64,000 nucleotides of DNA. Source: Phallusia mammillata (taxonomy: Eukaryota > Chordata > Ascidiacea > Phlebobranchia > Ascidiidae). Below, one piece after another: positions 1 through 12,691 of the stretch. Numbering within the stretch: position 1 is the stretch's first letter; each line of letters starts with the position of its first letter. The stretch covers positions 61,087 through 125,086 of the forward strand of contig QLIY01000042.1 in NCBI GenBank assembly GCA_003260075.1, given 5' to 3'. The notes under the pieces were generated by a model. The model was not told the DNA's origin and ran no database searches. It was given only the letters and a program-made list of their open reading frames with translations. The position numbers and the translations under genes were made by a program.

Positions 1-354
1 ATCTTTTATTATAGGAATAAGGTTTAAAAATGTAGGCGCTATGTAGAAAATCTATTTTGCTTTGTTTCTGCGAATATACTTAATACGTATGTAATGATAC
101 AAGGTCATGTCTGTGTCACCGGTTCACCATAAAACTATTTTTAAATATAGATATGTGGACCCCTTTTTTCCATTAACATCTACAGCGATGCATGTTAATG
201 CCTTGATAATGCGTTATTCCGGCTTAATTCTGAGTGATCGGTTTGACGCGACCCGCAAACGAATGTAGCAACTTCTGCAACAATCGTAATACTTAATAAA
301 GTCAAAATGATAACTTTAGTAATAGATGAAAACCATCAACAGCATGGCTTAAAC
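1..354. other. Intronic or upstream sequence, no gene seen
   Basis: AT-rich sequence with no convincing exon. It probably belongs to an intron of the oxysterol-binding-protein gene, because the first recognisable exon of that gene starts at an acceptor at 1506 and lacks the N-terminal half of the protein. Confidence 0.5.
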
Positions 355-673
355 CAGGGGTGGGCAACCTGCGGCCCGCGGGCCGCATGCGGCCCTTTGA
401 TTAAAGTTGTGCGGCCCGCAGAGACACTTGGATTTCAAATGTACTGGCAAACAAGTCAACTATTAAATTTTTTGAGCAGATTAGTGCGCCTGATGCTGTT
501 TTTCTGCGACCTGACAATATGCTGTTAGAATCAAATGCGAATGTTTCTTGTAGTAAGGCATTTTTGGTATGCAACGAAGTAAAATCACCTTGTGTTATAT
601 AAAGGTGCGGCCCGCGATGCAATCATTTAGCAATTGTATTTGGCCCCACAGTGACAAAGGTTGCCCACCCCTG
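355..673. mobile_element. Non-autonomous hAT transposon (MITE), 319 bp
   Basis: The element has perfect 16-bp terminal inverted repeats (355-370 CAGGGGTGGGCAACCT; 658-673 is its exact reverse complement). It is flanked by a perfect 8-bp target duplication, GCTTAAAC, at 347-354 and 674-681. Terminal sequence and 8-bp duplication are diagnostic of the hAT superfamily. It is too short for a transposase; the two short open frames inside are chance. The other haplotype, joined at 1410, carries the unoccupied site (TGGCTTAAACTGACGATC), so the insertion is polymorphic. Confidence 0.93.
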
Positions 674-681
674 GCTTAAAC

Positions 682-1506
682 TGACGATCGCTGTTTGCCT
701 CTTTAAAGATAATACAGAAAAGCCAATGAACGATAAAGTCCTTGGTAAAACAGAATCAGGCTTCATATAAAGGAATATATATTTCGCCTATGTGGCGTCA
801 TCAGTTCCTGGAAATCGAAATACAATTCAATATAAAAATGAATGCTAAAACAAACACGCTAAAATAAATAAAATAAAAGCAGTAAAATAGTATAACAATA
901 AAACAAGGGATTGCAAGCTACCTCAGCCTAATAAAGTCACCCTTCGTAGTGTTTTCATTCAGTATGTAGTCTTTTGTGAAATTTGAAGCCGCAATGTAGT
1001 ATGTTTTGTTGTTGTTAACCAGCGTTTAAAGCGGTATTTAAACAACCTTTGTGTAATCAGTATGTTTGTGACAAAAATGTTCCAATTTAAATGGTCAAAA
1101 ACTAATATGAAGTGTTCTTTAAATATTTACGTTGAATGTGTGTATATTTTTTTCCAATATCATATACTAGACAACTCAAAACTGTATTAGGAAACACGTT
1201 AAACTACATTATCACTAAGCCTTATATATTTTACATCACGTGACACGGTCTTTGTGACGTCACAGTGCCGTATGAGGTGGAAGAAATCTCCCCGGAGTCG
1301 TTGGACAGTTTACGGCGTTCAAAGCTTCCATGTCCACGTCCAGACACCGATGTTAGTTTGTGGAATATACTGAAGAAAAATATCGGCAAGGATCTTAGCG
1401 GGGGGGGGGATGGCTTAAACTGACGATCACTGTTTGCCTCTTTAAGTATAATACAGTAAAGCCAATGGACTTTACATCACGTGACACGGTCTTTGTTACG
1501 TCACAG
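682..1506. other. Intron with allelic duplication of the next exon
   Basis: Intronic, AT-rich. It contains a first, truncated copy of the ORP exon (1266-1399), ending in ten G at 1400-1409. After that the other haplotype starts again from the hAT empty site. The second haplotype lacks the hAT element and about 490 bases corresponding to roughly 731-1228. Confidence 0.75.
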
Positions 1507-1646
1507 TGCCGTACGAGGTGGAAGAAATCTCCCCGGAGTCGTTGGACAGTTTACGGCGTTCCAAGCTTCCATGTCCACGTCCAGACACCGACGTTAGTTT
1601 GTGGAATATACTGAAGAAAAATATCGGCAAGGATCTTAGCAAAGTT
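1230..1646. repeat. Allelic duplication across a G-run (ORP exon 1507-1688)
   Basis: 1230-1399 is repeated with few substitutions at about 1470-1639, separated by the G-run 1400-1409 and an alternative upstream haplotype. The duplicated exon begins with the same acceptor and codes the same peptide ([19 protein letters not shown]). Confidence 0.88.
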
Positions 1647-1995
1647 GCGATGCCAGTGACCTTGAATGAACCTCTAAATGCCCTTCAGGTTTGTCTGTTT
1701 TGTGTGTCAATGGGTTTGTACAGTAGAATCCGGTTGATCGCAATCAATTGTCAACGCTTGTATGCAATTCAGCGGAATATGCACATCTGGAAGATTATCT
1801 GTACAAATATAGCGATTTACAATCATTATGCTAATAAACGGATTATGCGATTAGCCGGACGTGTGTAATTTTATCCCCGTAAAAGAGTGTTTAAGAATGT
1901 TTTTTTTTGAACTTGTTCTAAACATTTTTTTTAAAACGTTATGTTTTAATACTTATTTACTTTGAAAAATTTGCTTCCGTTAGGTGGCAATAAAG

Positions 1996-2064
<69 letters not shown>

Positions 2065-5000
2065 TTTTCATCAATTGGATATAATTAGACAGTTTTTAGA
2101 TCACTGTCTTAAACTCATTTTTTTCTGTAGCTATTATGTGAAGAACTGGAATACTCCGATTTGCTGGAGAAAGCCAACGATTGTGATGATCCGTACGAAC
2201 GTATGATGTACGTTGCCGCATTTGCTGTGTCTGCATACAGTTCAACGTATTACAGGTAGGTCCAAACTTCTATTAATATTCCGTGCCACAAACACTGTGC
2301 TAGGAGTACATCATATTTCCATAAATACCCACTGACTTTAACTGGTTGCTTGCAGTAAAACACAAACGACCGTTTCCACACTTGCAACAAAAGTGAATCG
2401 CATTTGCTCAATCAGCCACTGCTTCGTACTGGTTGGTTGTTATTAGGGATGGGCCGAGCCGAGCCAGAACCCGAGTACTCGGTACCGGGGGGGGGGTTTT
2501 TGTGTGTCAATGGGTTTGTACAGTAGAATCCGGTTAATCGCAATCAATTGTCAACGCTTGTATGCAATTCAACGGAATATGCACATCTGGAAGATTATCT
2601 GGACAAATATGGCGATTTACAATCATTATGCTAATAAACGGATTATGCGATTAGCCGGACGTGTGTAATTTTATCCCCGTAAACGAGTGTTTAAGAATGT
2701 TTTTTGCACTTGTAAACAATTGTTTTTTAAACGTTATGTGTTGATACTTATTTACTTTGAAAAATTTGCTTCCGTTAGGTGGCAATAAAGCACAATGCTA
2801 AATTATTCGCTTTTTCATCAATTGTATATAATTAGACAGTTTTTAGATCACTGTCTTAAACACATTTTTTCTGTAGCTATTATGTGAAGAACTAGAATAC
2901 TCCGATTTGCTGGAGAAGGCCAACGAATGTGACGATCCGTACGAACGTATGATGTACGTTGCCGCATTTGCTGTGTCTGCATATAGTTCAACGTATTACA
3001 GGTAAGTTCGAACATCACAATCACTGTTGTAGAAGTGCTTCATATTTCCATAAATACCCACTGACTTTAACTGGTTGCTTGCAATAAAACACAAATGGCC
3101 GTTTCCAAACTTGCAACAAAAGTGAATCGTATTTGCTCAATCACCCACTGCTTCGCACTGGTTGGTTGTTATAAAAGTTAAATGTCAGTTACTGTAATAT
3201 ACTGTTATAATGTCCAAGAGATAAGAATGTCAAACTATATGCAGTATCATCATTACATGGTATGATAACTTTACTATTACTAAAGACATGAGACCACAAG
3301 AACAGTACAAATCTACAAAGCCTTCGTAATGCAAAGCTTGCAATACTCTTCAAAATTCAGTTGGTTTTCATTTTTCAACCTGTGGTACGCGTACCTTTTT
3401 AGGCGGTACGCGAGTGCTTAAACAGTGTTTAGATGGCACGCAGCGATAGAAAAAGTGCCCAGGTGGTACGCGATCGGTATAAGGTGAAGAATTACCAGCC
3501 TAAACGTTTTTTTTTGTGTGTATGTCGCTTTATCAGTAAAACTGTAAAACAGTATTAACGCAGAATAACGAAAGTCACTAGTATAGTTTAAACCTGTTTA
3601 GAAAGCACGGTAAAAAATATTTTTCTCAAATTGGGGGGGGGGTATAAAGTTAAATGTCGGTTTCGCTGGCTTCCACAAAGAACATGCGATTACTGTAATA
3701 TACTGTTATAATGTCCAAGAGATAATAATGTCAAACTATATGCAATATCATCATTACATGATATGATCACTTTACTACTACTAGTACAAATTTACAAAAC
3801 ATTTTTAATGCAAAGCTTGCAATAGTCTTCAAAATTCAGTTGGTTTTCAACCAGTGGTACGCGTACCTTTTTAAGCGGTACACGAGTGTTTTCTGTGGGG
3901 GGGGGGGTCGATTAAGTTATGACGAAGAATTGCAAGGTTTAACAAAAAATTTAACACAATCTGCGTCTTCTCCACAACACGCGAACAATCCTTTAATCCA
4001 AAACCCAGTGCATCAACCCTCGGCCAAACAGAATCAACCGTTGTACACAGCATGATGTAGAGAACAGTAATCACCGGGAAACTGCTACTGTAGGCTTGAT
4101 TTCATTTTAAACTAGACTTTAATCTTAATCTCTAAAGTTCTTATTATTTCATAACAAACACAAAGTCACTTCCTCGTAAACTCTGAAAACTGTTGCAACA
4201 GACAACTTTCTTTAACCCACAACGAAGCTAAAAGTTAACTGGGTTAAAAACGGGTAATTATTTAATGTGGACCAGTGCTCTTCAACCGGGGTTCCATGCA
4301 ACACGCACAGGGACCCCGTGAAGTGTGAAGGTTCTGTAGCATGCTGTATTTAACTTAGTTTATTGGGGTCCGCAAATTCGACAAAATACCTTTAAGCAGT
4401 GCTTTCAAACTGTGGTACACTAACAACCAATGGTACGCCGGAACTTTTTAGGTGGTACGTGATAGCTTTCTGTGATACCTAATATAAGTTCGATCTAAAA
4501 TTGCAACTCAACTGACCCAACTGATCAGCCCTGGTTTGGACGAAACTCGTGTTTTAGACATTCCTTTGAAATTGCTAACTTGGTGGGTTTGAGAAATATA
4601 CTAGTCTGGTTGAAAAATGGGGCTATCTCTTGGCTTCTAATTTAAACAGGTTTTGGGTGGAACGCAGTGGATAGAAAAAGTCGCCAGGTGGTACGCGATC
4701 AGGTCAAGAATTTTTGTGTGTAGGTTGCTATATAAATCCGTTAAACATTATCAACGCAAAATGATAAAAGTCTCAAGTATGGTTGAAAACTGTTTAAGAA
4801 GCACGGTAAAAAAATCATTTTCTCAAATTTACATTTTCCCCAATTTTCGGCCCCTTCTAACTTGACCCTTGATAGTTTTGACTTTGAAAGAGCCACAGAC
4901 CGGACGTGCTCTTGTACAAGTGCCATAATTACATTACGGGTGCAGCAAGTGCCAAAACTTACCATTCAATCTCCGAAGCCTTCCAGCCACTCAGACTTGG

Positions 5001-8000
5001 CGTGGGAAGAAATCTCATGGTATCATGTTAACATTCCAACTTGGCTCGTGCTCTTAACCGCTTTCTGGCTCACACCGTGGGAATTGTTCGGCTGGAAGTG
5101 TTTGACTTTTCGCTTCCAAGTATTTCACCTGCGGTAACTTGTACTTTTTGTGTTGCAGAGCCGGACAAAAGCCGTTTAACGGGGGGGGGGAGTATCATGT
5201 TAACATTCCAACTTGGCTTGTGCTCTTAACCGCTTTCTGGTTCACACCGTGGGAATTGTTCGGCTGGAACTGCTTGGATTTTCGCTTCCAAGTATTTCAC
5301 CTGTGGTAACTTGTACTTTTTGTGTTGCAGAGCCGGACAAAAGCCGTTTAACCCCATATTGGGCGAAACGTACGAATGCATACGCGAAGACAGGTATGTC
5401 TGCATAAAGTATTTATTGGTCAATTTGTATCTACTGATGGAGTCTACTTTGCCTACAAGTGGTAGACGTTCTAACGCAGTAAATTGATTAGGTATAGGAA
5501 CCACAAAAATTTTAGGGCATCTTTTTGTAAAGTTTATGAACACAATGTAGCTACTGTTTTAGAGTTTGGTGTATTTGTGATATACGTTGTGATATTGGCC
5601 CGAGTTTTTTTGACGAAACTTCGAGCAGTGGCATTGATATGCTTATCAGCCAAACAGATTGTTCACAACTACTGGCCATCCCTAAAAAAACTCGTTTCTT
5701 TCAAGTTATTACACTTGCATCGTATTGTAGGCCAGTTTTCTCTCAAAAATATGTACCGTTCCTTTTAGACTTTAGTAAAAAAATCAACGTCAGTGAAAAT
5801 AGTATGGAAATTAAACAAATGATTAATTATTACGTCACATACAACACGTCAAATGCGTTTTGAACCTGAGCAAATAAAACACTTTTTCCCTATTCTTGTT
5901 CACATACCAGTGATGTAATTTCTGCTGATCTAACCAATCGCGTTTTTGTACCATTTTCCGATTGTTATCAAGCATCTTAAAAAATTCTATCTTTTGTTGC
6001 AGGGGTTTTAGATTTCTTGCTGAACAAGTCAGTCATCATCCCCCAATATCAGTTTGTCACGCGCACGGGGAATGCTTTCAGTTTTGGCAAGGTATAAAAT
6101 TCTTGATTTATGTATGTGCATTTCAGATTCACGATTCTAAATCCAAATCCTGTCATAGATTCTCGTTTTAAGAACAAGTTTTGGGGAAAATCAATGGAAA
6201 TTTTTCCGATCGGTTCCGTGCATGTCAAATTGGAAAGGTAATTAAAAATTATGGCTCAATTTGTGTTTTAAAATACGAAACCTGTGGACCCTTTTAAAAT
6301 GTTTTTTAGTTGAATTATTGAACCAAACAACTAAAGTTAGTCAGTTGTCACAATTTTAACTACAACATTTGATGAAGACACCCGTAGCTTTGCCTTTGTC
6401 TGCCCAAAAATTATCAAGTCTTTTTGCAAGTCAAAAATGTTTAGAAACCACTAAAATCAATAAGCTATAAAATCAGAAAACATGTTTAACACTCGTAGCC
6501 AGTAGCAGGCATTGTTTTCTGCAATTCGTCTTTTCAGACTCACCACCGACCGCGCGTAAATATAAAGCTTCCTACGTGGGTTCGAATCCCGCCGTAGCCC
6601 GCCTTATTCAAGAAGTATTTGGCAATTGAATGTTTAGCCCTATGCCTATAGCATACACCGGCGATTTGTCAACATAGCTCAATTGATAGCTCACGAGTCC
6701 TGGATAGACTTGTGTCCTGGGTTCGAATCCCACCGCAGGCTAACTTTTTCTAGCCCAATGCCTCGCCATATCTTTGATTGCTTGGGTGACCAGCTTATTT
6801 GGTAAAACGGCTTGAATAGGCCTGGCGTACCATGATATGTTAAATCAAGGTTGATATTAAGTAGCTGTCCTCTTTCTCAGGTTTAACGAAGTATATTCAT
6901 GGAAGAAAGTGACATCTTGCGTGCACAATATAATGAGTGGAACACGTTGGATCGAACACTACGGTGACATGGTCATTACGTGTCATGACGTCACATGCAA
7001 GATTGCCTTCAGCAAGGTAACATACAGTTATCGTTTGGAAAACCATTGCAATATCATGATAGTCCATACAAAGCGACCGGCACTTGATGAAAGTCATGGC
7101 TTTTAAGGGCTTTTACTACATAAACATCTGGCGAAAATGGTGTGGCATGTATCACTAAAAACACTAACATTTTTTTGCTAATTTTATACTTTTTGTCCAC
7201 CTTTCATGTAGTGCAGTTACGAGTCAGGGCAGGTTTTTCTGTTCGGCTTCGGATCGGTTTAGGACTTTAAATTAAATAAAACGGGCTTAATACAAACTTC
7301 ATAATGGGCCTTTATTTAACCGTGGTAAATCTATTTTTCAGCCTAAATTCGGGTTTTATGTTGTTGTTTTTTAATTAGTTTCGTGTCGGATTTCAGGCTT
7401 GTACTTTCGGATTCGGACACTTTAATATACATACCGTTTAGTCGCAATCCGGTAAAAAAAACGCCTAAATTTCCAATTTATACCGATTTAACTGACATAT
7501 TGTTTTTATCCCTATTTTTTTGTCTAACGCTTGTTTGTTCCACGCGTTTGGTCAAGAAAGCGTGCTTCAAACTTACTCAAATTTACACATGTGCTAGTTA
7601 GGTTCACCACCAGCCCCAAAGGGGGGGGGGTTTCCAATTTATACCCATTTAACCGACATATTATTTTGTCCCTATTTTTTGTCTTACGCTTGTTTGGTCA
7701 AGAAAGCGTGCTTTAAAATTACTCAAATTTACACATGTGCTAGTTAGGTTCACCACCAGCCCCAAAAACGTAAAAAGCCCCCCAAAACGGCTATATTTGC
7801 TGGTACAAGATCATAACCAGCTTGGTATATGGCAGGCGTGGCCAAACTGCGGCTCTTTAATGTTGCACATGCATTTCCCCATCTTGCCGAGTTGTTTAAC
7901 CTGATTATAAAACAATGCATTCTATCACATATTAACAATAGACTGACTGTTAAATTGACGAAATCATTTTACCCTATTGCAGAGTGGATATTGGAATAAC

Positions 8001-10041
8001 AAGAGTGGAGAAGTTAGTGGTGCTGTAATGAATAGTGATGGAGAAGTGGAATTAAGAATCCATGGCAAGTGGTACGAAGGATTATATTCGGGAGTTGGAA
8101 ACCGGTCCAAGTCTATATGGAGACCAGGTATTGTGCAGTTTTAATAAACAATAACGTTTTTTTGCAACTGATATTTAAAAAATGGTGGGGTGCACAAGGA
8201 CCTAGTCCAAGGCACCACTGCTTTAAGTGTTATAAAAACCGATTTAGCCAATTTTTGGAACGATTAATTTGTGACATCAACGCCAATTAAACAGAGAAAG
8301 CATTTGAGTGGTTGTTTGCTGCAACTAAAGACCAAATGACTGCAAAATGGTGTTTCACTGTGTAAAAGGATTTTTGGCATTATATACATGTTTTTTTATA
8401 AAGCAAATTATGGCAGCAGCTTTTGTTAATTTTAAATAAGGACTCGAGTAATTTCCAAATTCCCTAAAGGGAAAACACATTATTTATGTCCGCATTTTTG
8501 TGTGTGCATAAGGCTTGTTTGAAAAGGTGAAATTAAAAAACGGCTATACTTGATAGTAGATGGTCATAAAATGTCATACTTTGTTGATTGGTGCATTGTA
8601 AAGTTTTTCAAATGATTTTTGTCCATGTTAAGCTTTACTAATTTATTGGCACCACTTATTACGTACATAGCACTATTTTTACGATATTATTTTTTACAGG
8701 AGCAATGCCGCCTGATTATGATCGTTATTACGGCTTCACTCGATTTGCGGTGGAGCTTAACGAATTAGAAGAACATGAAATTAATATGCTGCCACGGACT
8801 GACACCAGGCTAAGACCGGATCAGAGGTACGTGCGTATTTTACTAGTGGTTTTTCAACGAAATTGCCCAAGTTGAAACGTAATTTCTTTATGAATGAACG
8901 AAAACCTATGAGTGTTCACGATTTTAGGATTTTTGCAACGAAACTTTGGTATTTTTGTTATTTGTCGACATTATTGGGTAGGTAGGTATATTTAATCAGA
9001 TTTTCCAAAGTCCATTGTGTTTAAGGGACGATATCAGAATGAAAATTTGTGTTCAGTGAAAAACAATGACGCTATTTGATAATCATTTAGGACAGAAGTC
9101 AAACATTTATCACTGGTAGGGCCAAAACAACTAATTAGTTAGAAGACTGGTTTATCTTCATATAACACAGGTTGTATTTACTTTATCGCGTACCCATATA
9201 TTGAATTAATAAGTAGCAAAAACAATCGCAAGTCCTCGTCGTATTGTTAGGTTGCAGCAAAGTGGCACCACAACAATTTGCTCATAAATAAAATCAAGGA
9301 TTAAAATTTTTGATTAATCGTGTTTTAAAAAATAAAACAGAGCCCTTGAAGACGGGGACATCCCCCTAGCCGAGAAGGAGAAACAGAGAGTCGAACAACT
9401 TCAACGGGATCAGAAAAAAGAGAGAGATGCGAAGAACGTTGAATACACGCCGCTCTTCTTCAGGTAAATCTCTCGAATCACGCGCTTGTTACGTGACCGG
9501 ACACTTCCTTGACAGTTTTGTAGGAATTCGATACAATACTGAACAGTTCTTATCTTTTGCCACTTGTCTTATAACGTCTATTGAATACTACGATTTTTTC
9601 GCTCTATTTTTCTGAGAATTCTTTCCTTTTTTTTGTATCTTATTCTTTTTTTGGAAATTACGCATTTCCCAAAACGGTAAAAGATATTTTTTTATGAATA
9701 CTAAGTTATACATTTGATGAACGAGTTTGAACTATTTTCAAATTATATGCATACATGGTCACAATAAAATCGTAGTAAAGGGTTTCAATAAAACTTTAAG
9801 CAACGGATAAAAAGTCGTCGACATGGGGACCTCGCCCTTACTTGATGATTGATTTGTGGTTAAATTGCTTATGCGATTAACCGGATTCGTCTGTAATTCT
9901 CAGGTATGTAAGTGATTTGTTTGGCCTTTCAGGAAAACGGGATCAGCGAGCAATGAGACCTGGGAATTCAATAGTGAATACTGGAAACTTCGGAACAATC
10001 CAGGCTTTAAGAATTACGAAAAACTACCCAAACTATGGTGA
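1507..10041 (+). CDS. OSBPL3/6/7-like: Oxysterol-binding protein-related protein, ORP3/6/7 subfamily (3' part)
   Basis: Lipid transfer protein of the OSBP family; relatives extract sterol or phosphatidylinositol phosphates and shuttle them between ER and other membranes. Ten exons close in phase: 1507-1688, 2131-2255 (allele 2877-3001), 5331-5393, 6003-6091, 6159-6237, 6881-7016, 7983-8127, 8700-8826, 9341-9463, 9933-10041. They give about 392 residues, essentially the whole ligand-binding (ORD) domain. Visible landmarks are LNEPLNALQ near the start, [12 protein letters not shown], the family fingerprint EQVSHHPP (6022-6045), [46 protein letters not shown] and the C-terminal NPGF...LW. These match the ORP3/6/7 branch better than OSBP or ORP1/2 as I remember those families. 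PH domain and FFAT motif must lie upstream of the window. The first exon needs one nucleotide from an upstream exon. TGA is at 10039-10041. Convergent with BMPER copy A. Confidence 0.93.
1997..2062. other. Long poly-G tract (66 G), assembly artefact
   Basis: The upstream flank GTGGCAATAAAGC and downstream flank TTTTTTCATCAATTG also occur in the allelic copy near 2779-2823. There they are separated by about 20 bases of ordinary sequence and not by G. The tract therefore stands in for a short normal sequence. Confidence 0.85.
2444..2486. mobile_element. hAT-like terminus, allele-specific, cut by a junction
   Basis: TAGGGATGGGCCGAGCC followed by GAGTACTCGGTACC looks like the outer end of a hAT-type element. 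It follows GGTTGGTTGTTAT, after which the other haplotype (about 3165-3180) continues without it. The rest of the element is lost at the G-run. Confidence 0.55.
3376..3490. mobile_element. GGTACGCG-type transposon fragment
   Basis: Starts with CAACCTGTGGTACGCG and contains three more GGTACGCG or GGCACGCA motifs, the organisation seen at the ends of hAT-derived MITEs. A related stretch at about 3848-3896 is the allelic copy, cut by the G-run. No complete terminal repeats or target duplication could be identified. Confidence 0.5.
4270..4710. mobile_element. Cluster of degenerate hAT-derived fragments
   Basis: Two left-end-like sequences, CAGTGCTCTTCAACCGGGG (near 4275) and CAGTGCTTTCAAACTGTGGT (near 4398), are followed by several GGTACGC motifs up to about 4700. 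This looks like nested or decayed elements; boundaries are uncertain. Confidence 0.45.
6535..6742 (+). repeat. tRNA-derived SINE-like repeats (two B boxes)
   Basis: GGGTTCGAATCCC occurs twice (about 6579 and 6719), the pol III B-box of tRNA genes. An A-box-like TAGCTCAATTGATAGCTC precedes the second copy. The acceptor stem does not close, so neither is a functional tRNA gene. Both lie in an ORP intron. A similar piece occurs near 13030-13095. Confidence 0.55.
7480..7775. repeat. Allelic duplication across a G-run
   Basis: TTTCCAATTTATACC... to CACCAGCCCCAAA occurs at about 7468-7620 and again at 7631-7767, joined by ten G at 7621-7630. It is intronic in the ORP gene. Confidence 0.85.
7833..7865. 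mobile_element. hAT left-end fragment
   Basis: CAGGCGTGGCCAAACTGCGG resembles the outer end of hAT elements like the one at 355-673. No matching right end was found nearby. Confidence 0.4.
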
Positions 10042-10669
10042 CGTCACACGCTTGCCGTGCCCCTGACACACCCACTTTTCGCTTCTATGCAATTTTGTGA
10101 ATGGCCCCGCACGTTTTTTCCACTCATAGTACTTTTCACCGTTTGGTGGCGCCCTAGTTTCTGACACAACGTCTTTGCATATTCAGTAGCAATTTTGGTT
10201 TGGTAAGCTACAGTCAGTGCACACTGTTTTGGCCTGTCTGCAGCTTATCATTTATTGACTTAATGCTTTTCAATTTTTGTTTGGTTTAGACAAATCAAAT
10301 GTGTTTTTTAGTCACAAAACGTTGTTTTTGTATTTGATACGAATTTTAAGTTTATGTCATAGAGCAATTAAGGTGCATCTCAGTAGGCTAGGGGGGAGTT
10401 TAAAAGTTGATTTGCATCTCAGTAGGCTAGGGGGAATGAGTAGGAAAAAGTCCTCTGTTTTAATTGACCGCCTAAATTATTTTCTGATTTTCGAAGCATT
10501 CGATATCTTATAGTATATATGTGTTTCAAAATTGTATTACAAGCCTTAAGGTGGAGTCTAGGCATTATAAAATGTGGACCATGACACCGATGTACACGTT
10601 TTTTTTTTGTTACTCCAATCATATAAGAATCTGCAATCCTTTCTTCTCAAGCCCACAGTTTTTTTGTTT

Positions 10670-10915
10670 CGCGACTGTAAAAACGAGTTTCATTGGTTTC
10701 GTTTCTATCTATACACACACAGCTAAAACCTTTACGCGATAATCACATAGCTAAGCACAATCAGCCGATTACTTTTCGACGTCAGGGGGGGGGGGTTTCA
10801 CGACTGTAAAAACGAGTTTTATTGGTTTCGTTTCTATCTATACATACACAGCTAAAACCTTTACGATAATCACATAGCTAAGCACAATCAGCCGATTACT
10901 TTTCGACGTCATCAT
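10670..10915. repeat. Allelic duplication across a G-run
   Basis: The block CGACTGTAAAAACGAGTTT... to TTTTCGACGTCA at about 10671-10784 is repeated at 10800-10911 with small indels, joined by G at 10785-10795. Confidence 0.85.
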
Positions 10916-11554
10916 TTCCTTATTCAAATAGCAAAAAAATGTTTGTTTTTTTTATTTTCGACTTTCAGAGGGAAAAACTTCTTCGCTTTGGCAACTGGTT
11001 GTATTGTATGACCAGCTTTTCGTATCTAACACCTAAATTTTCCTTTTTTAGCACGCAAAACATACAACAGTAAGTTATACGTACTATGCGGTAAACCCTA
11101 TGATAAAAGCTCTAGTAATCTTTTATACAGTAACTGCTCCACCTTGGGTATATGAGCAATACAGTAGTAGGTAAACATCAGTTAGGGGTAGCATATACTG
11201 CCGGACAATATGTTCCACATGTTAACAGCCATTAGATAAACTAACATGCTTATGTACGTTACAGCACACTTGGCCATTTCCTTTGCTTTTTATAAGTGTG
11301 TATATTATATAGTAAACGTGCTATAGTATTGGTAGTTAAAAGGCATAATACTGTTCGTATTGGTTACTTTGCTTTGGCCAAGCCATTATAGAGTTGCTAG
11401 AAAAACCTCATATTGTTTAATAAAGAAAATGACGTCCCGAATAGACGTAAAAAGCGACATGGTTTATTATTCAAACAGTTCGGCAAATGCTCATGCCATC
11501 ATCAGTGATATGATAGGCCACATCACTTACACCCCTTGGTAACCACTTGAGTCA

Positions 11555-12175
11555 CATAAAAGATTAATAACAAACCACATGTTGACTGTTCTAAGGAATT
11601 GCTTGGCCTTGAACAACCCATGCCATCTTAAACAAGAAAATGTGACCTCATAGCACTCATGGTCATTGGAGTCCTATAGTATTCTAAAAACAAAACATTA
11701 ATGGGGAATCCAAAATTTCTCTTTAAAGTTACTCATTAGGTGTGCATTGGTGAAAAATATGAGACATAGCATCTGCTTTGCTTCAGGTCGTAGTAGTAGT
11801 AGTAGTAGTGGTGGTGTGTGTGTGTGTATTCTGATTGTCATTGCTTCTGTCCGGTGTGGGGGGGGGGGTGTTTATAACCATTTGAGTCACATAAAAGTTA
11901 AGAAATACCTCTTTTTGACTGTAATAACAATTGGTTCGCCTTGAACAACCCATGCGATCTTAAACAAGAAAAAAATTTAAGGCTATAGCACTCATGGTCA
12001 TTGTATTGTAGTCTTATGGTATTCTAAAAAAACATTAATAGAGAATCCAAAATTTCTCTTTAAAGTTACCCATTAGGTGTGTGTTGGTAAAAAAAAAATA
12101 GCGTCTGCTTTGCTTCGAGTCGTAGTGGTGTGTGTGTGTGTATTCTGATTGTCATTGCTTCTGTCCGGTGTGTAG
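11555..12175. repeat. Allelic duplication across a G-run, with microsatellite length difference
   Basis: About 11555-11857 recurs at 11869-12170, joined by G at 11858-11868. The first copy has a TAG-repeat (about 11790-11810) that is reduced in the second, so the alleles differ in microsatellite length. Confidence 0.85.
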
Positions 12176-12691
12176 CTTTTCCTTAAGCATTGTGTGGGTG
12201 CACTTGATACGTAAATATCCATTGTGTTTTGCACTTTCGGAGCTTTCTATCTCTCTCTCTTGCTCCTGCCCTGTTCCGTGTTGTTTTACAACGGCAATAA
12301 AACAGATTTGAAAAAAGGTACCGCGGTATTCTAATCTATCTCACACACTCAGCGACGCAAATGAATATTACTAAGAAAGTGGCTGCATGTGATACTGGAT
12401 CTTAAAGTGGTGGGCGTCTTGGGGTAATCTACTCCAGACTTGTAAGTCATGCCGGGCTTTTCGGATTGCGTTTAGGGCGGGTTCGGGCTTGAATTTGAAA
12501 AGATAGGCTTGATTCGGGCCAGACTACGTTCGGCATCATTTTCACAGATTTTTGGCCCTAATTCTGGCTATAAAGGATGGGTTTGGCCATGCGATTCAAG
12601 CCCGCTCAGCAGATTTGCTTGAACCTAATCTTTGTTCTTTTCTTGTGTTTACTAACTCGCATACCTTTAAATGAAAATTGAAGGCTTATAT

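Larger units (their letters stand above)
1700..3190. repeat. Allelic duplication across a G-run (ORP exon 2131-2255)
   Basis: The stretch from about 1700 to 2443 recurs at about 2500-3180, joined by G-run 2487-2496. Both copies contain a 125-nt exon with identical phase (2131-2255 and 2877-3001), differing only at a few codons. The first copy carries an additional transposon end (2444-2486) absent from the second. Confidence 0.9.
3002..5330. other. ORP intron with transposon fragments and two more haplotype junctions
   Basis: No exon is visible except a truncated allelic copy of exon 5331-5393 at 5159-5180. The intron holds two allelic duplications (3180-3632 with 3643-3896, G-runs at 3633-3642 and 3897-3907; 5018-5180 with 5191-5350, G-run 5181-5190) and GGTACGCG-type transposon fragments. 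Confidence 0.75.

Noticed and set aside
401-622. Open frames inside the 355-673 element
   Set aside because: The element is far too short for a transposase and the frames match nothing.
1266-3001. Possible real tandem duplication of ORP exons
   Set aside because: The duplicated exons would encode the same piece of domain twice in a row, the copies are cut by G-runs, and the same pattern recurs at about 25 unrelated places. Allelic copies explain it better.
6672-6742. tRNA gene
   Set aside because: A and B boxes are recognisable but the acceptor and anticodon stems do not pair, so it is a SINE-type relic.
11790-11830. TAG/GT repeat as a possible functional array
   Set aside because: It is a simple microsatellite, shorter in the other haplotype.
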